Source of the DNA: Halomonas elongata DSM 2581
GTDB taxonomy: Bacteria; Pseudomonadota; Gammaproteobacteria; Pseudomonadales; Halomonadaceae
DNA: 64,000 bases
Reading direction: 5' to 3'
Assembly: GCF_000196875.2 (NCBI RefSeq)
Contig: NC_014532.2
Coordinates: forward strand, 2,728,001 to 2,792,000
Positions 43,194-52,558 of this stretch are shown here, piece by piece. The stretch's first letter is position 1; every line of letters begins with the position of its first letter. The position numbers and the translations under genes were made by a program. The notes under the pieces are model-generated. The model saw only the letters and a list, made by a program, of their open reading frames with translations, ran no database searches and was not told the origin of the DNA.

Positions 43194-43513
43194 GTTTTTA
43201 GTCGATGAAGCACGCCCTGTCAGGCAGCCATCAAAATAACGCAACGAGATCGATACCCCACCATATCCTGGGGAAATGCTGATAAAGAGTCGCGTGTCGC
43301 CGCTGAAGCGCAAGGCAGATGTCAAAAGAATGCCGAGCATGACAGTCGGTTGGATGCGCGTTTCCCTGAGCCGCGCCCGGCTTCGCCAGAAGCAAATGTG
43401 AACCGTCGACAGAACGGGCCTGCAGAATGGCTGCCAGGGATGGCGGTGATGGCTCGGCGATTTACTCGCCCCGGCAATTCGGCAGTGTTTCCCCAGAGCA
43501 AGGAGCTAGGAAC

Positions 43514-45556
43514 ATGCAGGATTCGTCCCCTCTTCCCTTCGCCCGTACGGCGCTGGCCTTCGGCATCGCTTGCGCCAGCACCACGGCGCTGGCCGATGAA
43601 ACCGCCGAACTGGAACCGGTGGTGGTCACGGCGTCGGGTTACGAACAGGTGCTTTCCGACGCACCGGCCAGCATCTCGGTGATCAGCGGCGAGGAATTGA
43701 ACAAGCAGTCCTACTCCGACATCACCGACGCGATGGACAACATTCCTGGTGTCTATGTCACTGGAGGGGGTGGCTCCAAGGACATCAGCATCCGCGGCAT
43801 GGACAGCAGCTACACGCTCTACCTGGTCGACGGTCGCCCGATCTCCGACGGCCGCTCGGTCAACACCAACGGCAGCGACGGCGGCAAGCAGATCGGCCTG
43901 CCGCCGATCTCGATGATCGACCGCGTCGAGGTGATTCGCGGGCCCATGTCCTCGCTGTACGGTTCCAGCGCCATGGGCGGGGTCATCAATATCATCACCA
44001 AGAAGACCACGGATGAGTGGTCGGGCTCGGTGACCACCGAGTACACCCACTCCCTCAACGACATCAACAACGATGGCCAGCAGGTCAGCTTCGTCACCGG
44101 CGGCCCGCTGATCGAGGGACTGCTGGGCGTCAGGGTGCACGGCAGCTGGATCGGCACCGAGGAAAGCGACCTCATCGGCGGGTCCGACAACGCCGAGAGC
44201 ACCCCCGATAGCGATACCCGCCAGGGCGGCGCGGAATTCACCCTGACCCCCGATGACCGGAACGAGTACACCCTGGGCTACACCTCGTCGACCAAGGAAT
44301 ACACCCACACGCCGGGCAAGAGCATCGGCCTGCTCGATGCCCGCGGGAATCCCAATACCTCGAACACCAGCCGCTACGACAAGGACGTCTACACGCTCGG
44401 CCACAAGGGCAGCTACGGCGCCCTGCTGACCGACACCTACCTGCGCCACGACGTTTCCGAACGCGTACTGGACACCGACGACGAGAAGCGCGAGAAAGTC
44501 ACCACCTTCAACAACCAGAACACCTACTTCTGGGGCGACCACATGCTGACCTTCGGCGGTCAGTACAAGCTGGAGGATTTCACCGACGAAACCAACGGCC
44601 TGCTGGACGCCGACGTACCCGGCGCCGTGAGCAATGTCGACCGCTGGATCGGCGCGCTGTTCGTCGAGATGGAGTGGAGCGTCACTGACGACCTCAACGT
44701 GACCACCGGCCTGCGTTACGACGACGACGAAAATTTCGGTGGCCATTTCTCGCCGCGCGTCTATGCCAACTACCATCTCGATCCGCAGTGGACCCTCAAG
44801 GGCGGCGTCTCCACCGGCTACAAACAGCCCGGCCTGGCGGCCGCCACCGAAGGATTCGGACGTCCGACCGGCCGCGGCAGCGCCGTGATCATCGGCAACG
44901 AGAATCTGGATCCGGAGACCAGCACCAACTACGAGCTGGGCTTCGTGTTCGACAACGCGCAGAACGATTTCACCGCCAGCGCGATGCTCTTCCACACCAA
45001 GTTCGATGACAAGATCGCCGAGGAGCGGCTCTGCCAGGGGCCCAGCGAAGGTTTCTCCGATCCTTCCTATCGGGAGTGCAACTACGCCGGTACCGATTAC
45101 TACTTCGTGAGCACCTATCGCAATATCGCCGAAGCCGAAATGCAGGGCGCGGAGCTGACGCTCGACTACGACATCACGCCGCGCCTGGGGCTGAGCTCCA
45201 GCTACACCTACACCGAGTCCGAGCAGAAGAGCGGCGAGTTCGAGGGCGAGCCGCTGAACAAGACCCCCAAGCACATGGTCAACGTCGCGCTGGACTGGGC
45301 GGCCAGCAAGAGCCTCGACCTCTGGGTGCAGGGCAATTACCGCGGCAAGACCAGCGACTACCTGAGCCGCAACAGCATGGGCGACGGCACGCCAGGCTAT
45401 GGCTTCGTCGATGCCGGCCTGGTCTATGCCCTCAACGACAATGCCCGCGTCAAGGCCGGCATCTACAACATCGCCGACAAGGAAGTCACTTCCGACGACT
45501 ACGGCGTGGTGCTGGACGGCCGCCAGGTCAACCTGGGACTGACCGTGGATTTCTGA
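43514..45556 (+). CDS. TonB-dependent receptor, catecholate type (FepA/VctA/IrgA group)
   Basis: Outer-membrane receptor of 680 residues. Signal peptide at about 1-27 (cut near ALA/D), TonB box EPVVVTAS at about 34-41, plug with DISIRGMDSSYTLYLVDGRP, IDRVEVIRGPMSSLYGSSAM and GGVINIITKK, and a barrel ending in NLGLTVDF. The long IRGPMSSLYGSSAMGG run is the hallmark of catecholate receptors (FepA, IrgA, VctA, CirA). The start at 43514 has AAGGAG 8 nt upstream; the frame is open further up but without a signal peptide there. It is divergent from the FepBDGC-like operon and followed by a rho-independent terminator. Confidence 0.9.
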   Translation: MQDSSPLPFARTALAFGIACASTTALADETAELEPVVVTASGYEQVLSDAPASISVISGEELNKQSYSDITDAMDNIPGVYVTGGGGSKDISIRGMDSSYTLYLVDGRPISDGRSVNTNGSDGGKQIGLPPISMIDRVEVIRGPMSSLYGSSAMGGVINIITKKTTDEWSGSVTTEYTHSLNDINNDGQQVSFVTGGPLIEGLLGVRVHGSWIGTEESDLIGGSDNAESTPDSDTRQGGAEFTLTPDDRNEYTLGYTSSTKEYTHTPGKSIGLLDARGNPNTSNTSRYDKDVYTLGHKGSYGALLTDTYLRHDVSERVLDTDDEKREKVTTFNNQNTYFWGDHMLTFGGQYKLEDFTDETNGLLDADVPGAVSNVDRWIGALFVEMEWSVTDDLNVTTGLRYDDDENFGGHFSPRVYANYHLDPQWTLKGGVSTGYKQPGLAAATEGFGRPTGRGSAVIIGNENLDPETSTNYELGFVFDNAQNDFTASAMLFHTKFDDKIAEERLCQGPSEGFSDPSYRECNYAGTDYYFVSTYRNIAEAEMQGAELTLDYDITPRLGLSSSYTYTESEQKSGEFEGEPLNKTPKHMVNVALDWAASKSLDLWVQGNYRGKTSDYLSRNSMGDGTPGYGFVDAGLVYALNDNARVKAGIYNIADKEVTSDDYGVVLDGRQVNLGLTVDF

Positions 45557-45597
45557 CGTCGTCCCTTCTCCGAGACGATGCGTTTCGATCCTCCTGT

Positions 45598-45621
45598 GCC
45601 CCGGCTCTGCCGGGGCTTTTT
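45598..45621 (+). terminator. Rho-independent terminator of the receptor gene
   Basis: GCCCCGGC and GCCGGGGC form a perfect 8-bp stem with loop TCT, followed by five T. It lies 41 bp after the receptor stop. Confidence 0.92.
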
Positions 45622-45739
45622 CATGCCTCATCATGTCTCGACGTTTGCGCCTCGAGGCCCAACACAAACAACAATGATTTTTATCTGCATGATGATCTGG
45701 CACAATAGCCTGCTAATTTCCGATGCCGGGGCCGCCACC

Positions 45740-46660
45740 ATGCACGATGCCGATGAACTGGTCGCCTTCGCCGACGTCATGGACAGCGGCAGCCTGACAC
45801 TCAGCGCTCGCCGGTTGGGCGTGGCGAAATCGACCCTGAGCCGCCGCCTGCAGCAGCTCGAATCGCGCCTCGGCCAGCCGCTGATGCGTCGCCAATCCAA
45901 CCGCTTGCTGCCCACCGAGGCCGGCCGTGTCTTCCATGACTATTGCCTGCGCATCCTCGACCTGGCGGATCAGGGACACAAGGCACTGGAAGAGTTGCGC
46001 GAAGAGATCAGCGGCGAATTGACCCTCGAGGTGCACGACGCCCTCGGACGTTCCTGGATTGCCCTGGCCATCGAAACCTTCATGCAGCGCCATCCCGGCG
46101 TGCATGTCAGCCTGATGATCCGCGAGAACCTGCCCGAACGCCTGGATCCGCAGTCGGTCGTGGTCTGGTTCGGCGAAACCGGCGAGGTCGGCCTGCGCCA
46201 GGAGCCCCTGGCACTGTTGTCGTGCGGGCTCTACGCGCACCCCGAGTACCTGGCCAGGCACGGTCGCCCGACACATCCCCACGAGTTGGAACGCCATGAC
46301 TGGATCGATCTGCTCGGCGAAGCCGAGCACGGCCTGGTATTGCGTCATCCGCACCACGGCCAGGTCGATATCCGCCCGCCCGGATCGCGCCTGCGGGTCA
46401 ATCGGCTGGTGCTGCAGTCCGATGCCATCGCGCGTGGCCAGGGTCTCGGCGTGATGCCCAACTGGATGGCCGAGCGACGCAACGCGGCACACCCCGGTCA
46501 GCTCGAACGCTGTCTGCCCGACTGGCAAATCCCGCCCACGCCGGTCAACCTGCTCTATGCGCACGGTCACCAGCCGCGCAAGATATCGGCGCTGCTCGAT
46601 TTCCTGCGCGGTGCGCGTCCCGCCGAATGGCAGCACAGTACCCAGCGGCACGCCAGCTGA
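45740..46660 (+). CDS. LysR-family transcriptional regulator
   Basis: 306-residue LTTR. The N-terminal helix-turn-helix (VAFADVMDSGSLTLSARRLG, then STLSRRLQQLESRLGQPLM) spans about 8-50, and a periplasmic-binding-like effector domain follows from about residue 90. The start at 45740 is chosen because the domain begins there; earlier in-frame ATGs run through the receptor's terminator. A weak Fur-like sequence (45670-45688, 11 of 19) lies upstream. It could regulate the aaeXAB-like genes that start 104 bp downstream, as AaeR does in E. coli, though there the gene is divergent. Confidence 0.88.
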   Translation: MHDADELVAFADVMDSGSLTLSARRLGVAKSTLSRRLQQLESRLGQPLMRRQSNRLLPTEAGRVFHDYCLRILDLADQGHKALEELREEISGELTLEVHDALGRSWIALAIETFMQRHPGVHVSLMIRENLPERLDPQSVVVWFGETGEVGLRQEPLALLSCGLYAHPEYLARHGRPTHPHELERHDWIDLLGEAEHGLVLRHPHHGQVDIRPPGSRLRVNRLVLQSDAIARGQGLGVMPNWMAERRNAAHPGQLERCLPDWQIPPTPVNLLYAHGHQPRKISALLDFLRGARPAEWQHSTQRHAS

Positions 46661-46763
46661 CGCTTCCTCCCCCGTTCAAGCCGTACCCGAGAGTCCGTCG
46701 TGCCCGCGCCGCCGGAAATTGCTACCATGAGGTACTTCGCTAGCGACTGATACAGGGGCGGCC

Positions 46764-46982
46764 ATGGGCCTTCGTGAAATCGCCTTCGGTGGGATCTATC
46801 TTTCCCCCATGCTGCTGTACGCCCTGCTCGGGTTTACCTCGGCATTGCTGATCCGTGTCGTCTTGCACCGACTGGTCGGCTCGATGCGGCCCTGGTTCGA
46901 AGCCTGGTTCGACACCGCCCTGTTCGTCGTCTGTACCGCCGCCATCGCCTATCTGGCCTCCGCGTCCGTGGAGATTCTCTGA
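46764..46982 (+). CDS. aaeX: DUF1656 small membrane protein, AaeX-like
   Basis: 72-residue protein with two hydrophobic helices (about 14-34 and 47-66), belonging to DUF1656. It begins with the family's Glu-Ile-x-Phe-Gly-Gly-Ile-Tyr motif. In E. coli AaeX precedes the aromatic carboxylate pump AaeAB; its function is unknown. The next gene starts 2 bp after its stop. Confidence 0.85.
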   Translation: MGLREIAFGGIYLSPMLLYALLGFTSALLIRVVLHRLVGSMRPWFEAWFDTALFVVCTAAIAYLASASVEIL

Positions 46983-46984
46983 AC

Positions 46985-47851
46985 ATGATGCGAACCTTCC
47001 TCCGCAGCCTCGTCACCCTGGCCATCGTGGTCCTGGCCATCGCCGCCGGCCTGTGGCTCTGGCACTACTACCTCTACACGCCCTGGACACGCGATGGCCG
47101 GGTTCGCGCCGATGTCATCACCATCGCCCCGGACGTTTCGGGACGGGTCGTCGACCTGCCGATCACCGACAATCAGCAGGTCGCCAAGGGCGATCTCTTG
47201 TTCCGCATCGACGATACCCGCTATCAGGCCGCTCTGGAGAAGGCCAAGGCCGTGGTCCAGCAACGTCAGGCCGAGCTGGAGTTGAGCCAGCACGAAGCCT
47301 CGCGCCGTAACCGCCTGAGCCGTCAGGCGATCAGCGCCGAGAGTCAGGAGACGGCGCAGATCAACAGTCGTGTCGCCTCCGCCCAGTTGGGACAGGCGAA
47401 GAGCGCGCTGAACAGCGCACAGATCGACCTTGAACGTACCACCGTCCAGGCGCCCGCCGCCGGCCATGTCCTCAATCTGCAACTGGCCGAAGGCAATTAC
47501 GTCAACACCGGCACCCCGGTGATGGCGCTGGTCAAGGCCGATTCCTTCTACGTCACCGGTTATTTCGAGGAGACCAAGACGCCGCACATCCGGGTCGGCG
47601 ATCCGGCACGCGTCATCCTGATGAGCGGCGATGTCGAGCTGGAGGGTCATGTCGCCAGCATCGGACGCGGCATCGCCGACAGCAACACCTCGACCGACAA
47701 CCAGTTGCTGCCGCAGGTACAGCCCACCTTCAGTTGGGTCAGGCTCGCCCAGCGCATCCCGGTGCGCATCGAGCTCGACGAGATCCCCGAGGAGGTCACC
47801 CTCAGTGCCGGCATGACGGCCACCGTACGCATCATCGAGAACGCGGAGTAA
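46985..47851 (+). CDS. aaeA: HlyD-family periplasmic adaptor, AaeA-like
   Basis: 288-residue membrane fusion protein: an N-terminal membrane anchor (about 8-28), a split biotinyl-lipoyl domain (VSGRVVDLPITDNQQVAKGD, then VQAPAAGHVLNLQLAEG) and a helical hairpin of about 80 residues with many Gln and Ala. The TRDGRVRADVI start of the mature part is typical of AaeA/EmrA-like adaptors of FUSC pumps. It connects the inner-membrane pump encoded 6 bp downstream to an outer-membrane channel not in the window. Confidence 0.88.
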   Translation: MMRTFLRSLVTLAIVVLAIAAGLWLWHYYLYTPWTRDGRVRADVITIAPDVSGRVVDLPITDNQQVAKGDLLFRIDDTRYQAALEKAKAVVQQRQAELELSQHEASRRNRLSRQAISAESQETAQINSRVASAQLGQAKSALNSAQIDLERTTVQAPAAGHVLNLQLAEGNYVNTGTPVMALVKADSFYVTGYFEETKTPHIRVGDPARVILMSGDVELEGHVASIGRGIADSNTSTDNQLLPQVQPTFSWVRLAQRIPVRIELDEIPEEVTLSAGMTATVRIIENAE

Positions 47852-47857
47852 CGGCGC

Positions 47858-49912
47858 ATGTCGCCCTGGCTGCAAGCCTACCTGACCCCCAGCAAGCAGG
47901 CCGTCCAGTTCGCCGTCAAGGCAACCCTGGCCATGCTGCTGGCGCTGTACGTGGCGCTATGGTGCGATCTGGAACGCCCCTACTGGGCGCTGATCTCGGC
48001 GGCCTTCCTGCAGATTCGACCGATGAGCGGCATGGTGGTCGAAAAAGGCCTGAGCCAGATCGTCGGTACGGTGATCGGCTGCGCCGCCGGCATTGCCATC
48101 ATGGCGCTGTTCGTCCAGGCCCCGGTGCCCGCCCTGGTGGTCCTGACACTGTGGATCATGCTGTGCACCTACGGCAGTTCCCTGCTGCGCAACAATGCCT
48201 CCTATGGCTGCATCATGGGCGCCGTCACGGCCATGCTGATCGTGGTCATCGGGGCCTCCCAGCCCAGCGGCATCTTCGGCATCGCCGTGGCACGCCTCTC
48301 CGAACTGGCGCTGGGCGCTCTCTGCGCCACCCTGGTCAGCTCGCTGCTGTGGCCGATCAAGGTCCGCGATCACCTCGGTCAGCAGGCCGACGCGGTCGTC
48401 AACCAGGCCTTCCAGCACGCCGCACGCCGGCTGACGGACTCCTCCGATCTCGGTGAACTGCAGACCACCCTCACCGGCAGCCTGGAGCCGCTCACCCAGC
48501 TCGAGATCGACAGCCAGGCCGCCCGCTACGAGGGCCCCGAAGGCGCCGGGCGCATCCGCGCCAGCCATGTGCTGACACGCCATACGCTACGCCTGATGGC
48601 GACCCTGCACGCCCTGCAGCAACTCCTGCACCACTACGGCGACCGGCTCGACCCCGCCATCCACGAGCTGGCCGACGAGATCGCCGAGGGATTTCGCCTG
48701 TCTGCGGAAGCCAGCGGTATCGGTCAGGCGCACCGCCGCCTGCACGACCTGCGTCATCGCATCCTGGAATGCCCGGACGAGAATGCCTCGCCGCTGCAGT
48801 TGCGGGTCATCATCGGGCTACGCGAGGCGCTCGGCCATGCCCTGGTGATGCTCGACGCCCGCGACGCCATTTCCCGACCCGGACGCAAGCGCCTGCGCGG
48901 CGGTGCCCTGGCCTGGCACCGCGATCACCTGGCCGCGGGGCTGAACGCCGTGCGTGCCGGTATCATCTTCGCCACTCTCGCCAGCTTCTGGATGGCCACC
49001 GCCTGGAACAACGGTCAGGTGGCCATGCTGCTGGGCACGCTGTTCTCGGCCTTCTTCGCCAGCCGCGACAACCCCGTCATGATCTGCATGATGTTCGCCA
49101 AGGGCATGCTGGCAGCCATCCCCAGCGCCTTCCTGTTCGGCCATGTGCTGCTTTCCCAGGCCAGCGGTTTCCCGATGCTGGCGATGATCTTTCTCCCTCC
49201 CCTGTTCCTGGGGCTGCTGGGCGCCGCCAATCCACGCCTGATGGGCTACTGCCTGGCCTTCACCATCGGCAACATCCTGCTGACCATGCCCGGCAACGGC
49301 ATGGATTTTTCCTTCGACAGCTTCATCAACCGGGCCATCGCCGTGATGATCGGGCTGGCCACGGTGGTGACGGGCTTCCGGCTGATACCCGGTTTCGGCC
49401 CCACCCTGCGCAAGAAGCGTCTGGTCGGTGCTATCGTCCGCGACCTCCGGAATCTCCCGAACCGCCCCATTCACGAGGCGGAGACCCGCTTCATCGGCAG
49501 CATGGCCGACCGCCTGCTGCATCTGGCCAAGCACGATGACATGCTGCCCGAGGACCAGCGGCACCTGTTCACCCTGGGGCTGACCGGCCTGGACATCGGC
49601 TACGCCTGCCTGCAGTTGCGTCGGCGGCTCGACGACCTGCCGAACACGGAACTGCACCGCGCACAGCGGGATTTCTTCGCGGCGCTGGCCCGGGCCTATG
49701 CCGCCAGCGCCAAGGGGCACGCCTCCGACGAGGTACGCCGGGCCGGCGATGCTCTGATCGAGACGCTGCACGACCAGCCATCGCTCAGCGAGCGACGTCG
49801 TACCCTGCTCGCCGGCCTGGTGGAGCGCCTGGATCTGTCGTTGCAGCGCCAGGCCGAGCGCGCCCGCACGTCGCGAATGCCCAGCAGAGCGGCACAGGCC
49901 GGCCCGGCCTGA
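47858..49912 (+). CDS. aaeB: FUSC-family efflux pump, AaeB-like
   Basis: 684-residue inner-membrane pump with two sets of about five to six helices (about 15-165 and 365-510) separated by a soluble segment, plus a C-terminal soluble domain: the standard FUSC/AaeB layout. KQAVQFAVKATLAMLLALYV and WALISAAFLQIRPMSGMVVE are characteristic. E. coli AaeB exports p-hydroxybenzoate and other aromatic carboxylates. The same job is likely here, possibly under the LysR regulator upstream. Confidence 0.88.
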   Translation: MSPWLQAYLTPSKQAVQFAVKATLAMLLALYVALWCDLERPYWALISAAFLQIRPMSGMVVEKGLSQIVGTVIGCAAGIAIMALFVQAPVPALVVLTLWIMLCTYGSSLLRNNASYGCIMGAVTAMLIVVIGASQPSGIFGIAVARLSELALGALCATLVSSLLWPIKVRDHLGQQADAVVNQAFQHAARRLTDSSDLGELQTTLTGSLEPLTQLEIDSQAARYEGPEGAGRIRASHVLTRHTLRLMATLHALQQLLHHYGDRLDPAIHELADEIAEGFRLSAEASGIGQAHRRLHDLRHRILECPDENASPLQLRVIIGLREALGHALVMLDARDAISRPGRKRLRGGALAWHRDHLAAGLNAVRAGIIFATLASFWMATAWNNGQVAMLLGTLFSAFFASRDNPVMICMMFAKGMLAAIPSAFLFGHVLLSQASGFPMLAMIFLPPLFLGLLGAANPRLMGYCLAFTIGNILLTMPGNGMDFSFDSFINRAIAVMIGLATVVTGFRLIPGFGPTLRKKRLVGAIVRDLRNLPNRPIHEAETRFIGSMADRLLHLAKHDDMLPEDQRHLFTLGLTGLDIGYACLQLRRRLDDLPNTELHRAQRDFFAALARAYAASAKGHASDEVRRAGDALIETLHDQPSLSERRRTLLAGLVERLDLSLQRQAERARTSRMPSRAAQAGPA

Positions 49913-49952
49913 TTCCTGCCCCACCCGACACCCGCCGCATGGAGGATGAACC

Positions 49953-50828
49953 TTGTTCGCCGAACTCTTCGCCGTGATGGCGCCCGTTCTGGCCGGTGCC
50001 GGCCTCGGCTTCACCTGGATTCGCCTCGGTCACGATTATCCCGTCGCCTTCGTGACCCGCCTGGTCTTCAACATCGGCACGCCGGCCCTGGTCATCGCCT
50101 CGCTCTCCGGTGCCGACATCGATGCCAGCAGCTTCGGTCGCACCATGCTGGCCGCCGCGCTGGTGATCACCCTCATGGCCGGCGTGTCCTTCATACTGGC
50201 ACGCCTGCTGCGCAAGGACTGGCGCGTCATGCTGGCCCCGTCGATGTACCCCAACACCGGCAACATGGGGCTGCCGGTAGTGCTCTACGCCTTCGGCGAG
50301 TCGGGCTTCGCCTTCGGTATCACCGTGATGGTGACCGTGTCGCTGTTCCAGTTCACCCTGGGCACGGTGCTCGCCAGCCGCGGCAATCCACTGAAGTCGC
50401 TGGCCAAGACGCCGACGGTCTACGCCATCCTGATCGCCCTGACGCTGCTGCTCACCGACACCGAGCTGCCGCTCTGGCTGGCCAACAGCGTCGACCTGAT
50501 CTCCGGCTTCACCGTTCCCCTGATGCTGATCACCCTGGGCGTCTCGCTGGCCAGCATCCAGGTCCGCAGCCTGCGCTCGGGCATCGGCTTCAGCCTGCTG
50601 CGCATCCCGCTGGCCGCCCTGGCCGCCTGGGGCATCGGCAGCCTGCTGGCGCTACCGCCCATGGCGCATGGCATCCTGATCCTGCAGATGAGCATGCCGG
50701 TCGCGGTATTCAACTACCTGTTCGCCCAGCGCTCCCGGCGCGAACCGGAATACGTCGCCAGCCTGGTGTTCTGCTCGACCCTGCTGTCGCTGATCTATCT
50801 GCCCATATTGCTGGCGATATTGATGTAG
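49953..50828 (+). CDS. AEC-family transporter (auxin efflux carrier fold)
   Basis: 291-residue protein with about ten helices of the AEC family (YfdV/MleP-like). The conserved crossover regions are APSMYPNTGNMGLPVVLYAF and GFTVPLMLITLGVSLA. The start is a TTG at 49953 with GGAGG 7 nt upstream; no better ATG precedes it. Members export or exchange small carboxylates such as malate or malonate. It begins 40 bp after the aaeB-like gene and could share its transcript, but substrate and link are unknown. Confidence 0.82.
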   Translation: MFAELFAVMAPVLAGAGLGFTWIRLGHDYPVAFVTRLVFNIGTPALVIASLSGADIDASSFGRTMLAAALVITLMAGVSFILARLLRKDWRVMLAPSMYPNTGNMGLPVVLYAFGESGFAFGITVMVTVSLFQFTLGTVLASRGNPLKSLAKTPTVYAILIALTLLLTDTELPLWLANSVDLISGFTVPLMLITLGVSLASIQVRSLRSGIGFSLLRIPLAALAAWGIGSLLALPPMAHGILILQMSMPVAVFNYLFAQRSRREPEYVASLVFCSTLLSLIYLPILLAILM

Positions 50829-50906
50829 GGAACCGACCGGGAAGGGAACACGGCGCCTTACCGGCAGTCTCTATGGCGAGCCAGCCTTCACGCCAAGGAG
50901 GATCGG

Positions 50907-52049
50907 ATGCGCTGCACGCCTCTGTTGCCCGCCATGCTGTTGAGTACGACAACATTGTTTTTCGGTTCGGCCCAGGCCGACGATGCCCGTATCGAACACG
51001 TGGCCACCGCACACCACGAATTGCGCCTGGAACGCCTGGCCACGGGGCTGGAGCATCCCTGGGCCGTGACCGAGATGCCCGATGGACGCTACCTGGTCAG
51101 TGAGCGACCAGGCCGGCTGCAACTGGTGACCCCTGAGGGCGAAAAGACCCGGGTGACAGGAGTCCCGGAGGTCTCGACCCGCGGCCAGGGTGGCCTGCTC
51201 GATGTCTCGCTGCACCCCCGGTTCGGAGACGGCGAGCACGACTGGATCTATTTCACCTGGAGCCGGGCCGGTGACGGCGGCACCGCCACCAGTCTCTCCC
51301 GCGCCAGGCTGGCAGGTGAACGTCTCGAGGACATCGAACACCTCTTCACCCAGGATCGCTTTTCCGCACCGGGACGCCACTATGGCTCGCGGCTGGCCTG
51401 GCTCGATGACGGCACCCTGCTGATGAGCATCGGCGACCGCGGCGTCGATGCCGAACGCGCCCAGGACGGTGGCGATCACGCCGGCAGCCTGCTGCGCCTG
51501 ACCGACGAAGGCGGGATTCCCGACGACAACCCCTTCGTCGGCGATCCCGATGTCGATGACGCGATTTTCAGCCTGGGCAACCGCAACCCTCAGGGCCTGA
51601 TCGTTGCCGAGGATGGCACGCCCTGGTCGACGGAACATGGGCCCCGCACCGGCGATGAACTCAACCGAATCGTTGCCGGCGACAACTATGGCTGGCCACA
51701 GGTCACCCGAGGTCGCGACTACGCCACCAACCTGCCCCTCGGCGAGGACAGCGCCCCGGGCATGCGCGACCCCGTGCATGTCTTTGCGGGCCGCTTCGCA
51801 CCCTCCGGGCTGAGCGAAGTCACCGGCGATGCCTTTCCCGGCTGGCGAGGCAACCTGCTGGCCGGCGGACTCGCCAGCGAGAAGCTGGTCCGGCTCGCGC
51901 TGGAAGGCGACAACGTGACGGCCCGCGAGGTGATCCTCGACGGCGAGATCGGCCGAATCCGCGATATCCATCAAGCTCGCGACGGCTCGCTCCTGCTGCT
52001 CAACGATGCTTCCGATGCCGGCCTGTATCGCCTGACACGTAGCGACTAG
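50907..52049 (+). CDS. Periplasmic PQQ-type soluble aldose sugar dehydrogenase (YliI-like)
   Basis: 380-residue six-bladed propeller of the glucose/sorbosone dehydrogenase family. Signal peptide at about 1-25 (cut near AQA/D). Motifs: GLEHPWAVTEMPDGRYLVSE, VSTRGQGGLLDVSLHP with the catalytic His, GNRNPQGLIV and EHGPRTGDELNRI. These fit Asd/YliI, which uses PQQ and calcium to oxidise aldoses in the periplasm. The SD AAGGAGGA lies close to the ATG. It stands alone, with 78 bp to the AEC gene. Whether the host makes PQQ cannot be told from the window. Confidence 0.87.
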   Translation: MRCTPLLPAMLLSTTTLFFGSAQADDARIEHVATAHHELRLERLATGLEHPWAVTEMPDGRYLVSERPGRLQLVTPEGEKTRVTGVPEVSTRGQGGLLDVSLHPRFGDGEHDWIYFTWSRAGDGGTATSLSRARLAGERLEDIEHLFTQDRFSAPGRHYGSRLAWLDDGTLLMSIGDRGVDAERAQDGGDHAGSLLRLTDEGGIPDDNPFVGDPDVDDAIFSLGNRNPQGLIVAEDGTPWSTEHGPRTGDELNRIVAGDNYGWPQVTRGRDYATNLPLGEDSAPGMRDPVHVFAGRFAPSGLSEVTGDAFPGWRGNLLAGGLASEKLVRLALEGDNVTAREVILDGEIGRIRDIHQARDGSLLLLNDASDAGLYRLTRSD

Positions 52050-52558
52050 GCTCGCTTCTCTCTTGGCTCGGCGGGCGCGCGGATCGACCCGGCCCGTCGT
52101 CCTGCACCATCGACTATCCTTTTCAGGGTTTGCTCTTCAGGCATTCCACTCACTGATCAGGATCCAAGCGATGAACGAGAACTCGACAACCTCCCCCCGC
52201 GGCCTCACCGAACGCCGCCGGCAACCTGCTGCACGAATTCTGAGCAGGCTCGAAATCAGCCGAATCCTCGCTGTCCACCGGGAATCCGGCGGTGGCCCGG
52301 ACTTGCTCAATGACGCTGCCAACGGTAGCCTCCTTCGGCTGTTGCCGATGGCACCGGCAATGGGAGGCGCGCCGTATCCTGCTATTCCCGAGCGTTCATG
52401 GGTCCCCTGCGAATTTGAATCATCGTTCAAGCAACGCTAGGGTATGCCGCCTCGTGCCGCGTCAACACTGCCGTCTGGCATCCTGATGCGATCCCTCATC
52501 CCAACCAGGCACCGACCACGGCGTGCGCGCCATGGTCAGGGGCTACTAAGGCACAGCA
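52050..52558. other. 509-bp region upstream of proV
   Basis: No convincing gene. An in-frame stretch from about 52171 could encode a short Arg-rich peptide, but it lacks a good ribosome-binding site and family resemblance. The region probably holds the promoter and leader of proVW, with the hairpin listed separately. Base composition between 52130 and 52480 is lower in GC than the flanking genes. Confidence 0.5.
52514..52537 (+). promoter_or_regulatory. Hairpin in the proV leader
   Basis: GACCA-C-GGCG and CGCC-A-TGGTC pair around the loop TGCG, giving nine pairs with one C-A mismatch. It ends 21 bp before the proV start codon, close enough to influence ribosome access. No T-run follows. Confidence 0.45.

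Larger units (their letters stand above)
42999..43513. promoter_or_regulatory. 515-bp divergent region between a siderophore importer and its receptor
   Basis: No gene is supported. It contains two Fur-like boxes (43015-43033 and 43175-43193) that share the word AATGCGAATC. The part from 43195 to 43490 shows no other motif I recognise. Confidence 0.5.

Noticed and set aside
43322..45703. 793-codon open frame antisense to the catecholate receptor
   Set aside because: Runs through the receptor and both neighbouring regulatory regions with no domain; a shadow of GC-rich coding.
45578..45739. N-terminal extension of the LysR regulator
   Set aside because: It would span the receptor's rho-independent terminator and adds a tail without homology; the helix-turn-helix domain starts at 45740.
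52063..52440. A 125-codon frame upstream of proV
   Set aside because: No ribosome-binding site, Arg/Pro-rich composition and no recognisable family; treated as leader DNA.
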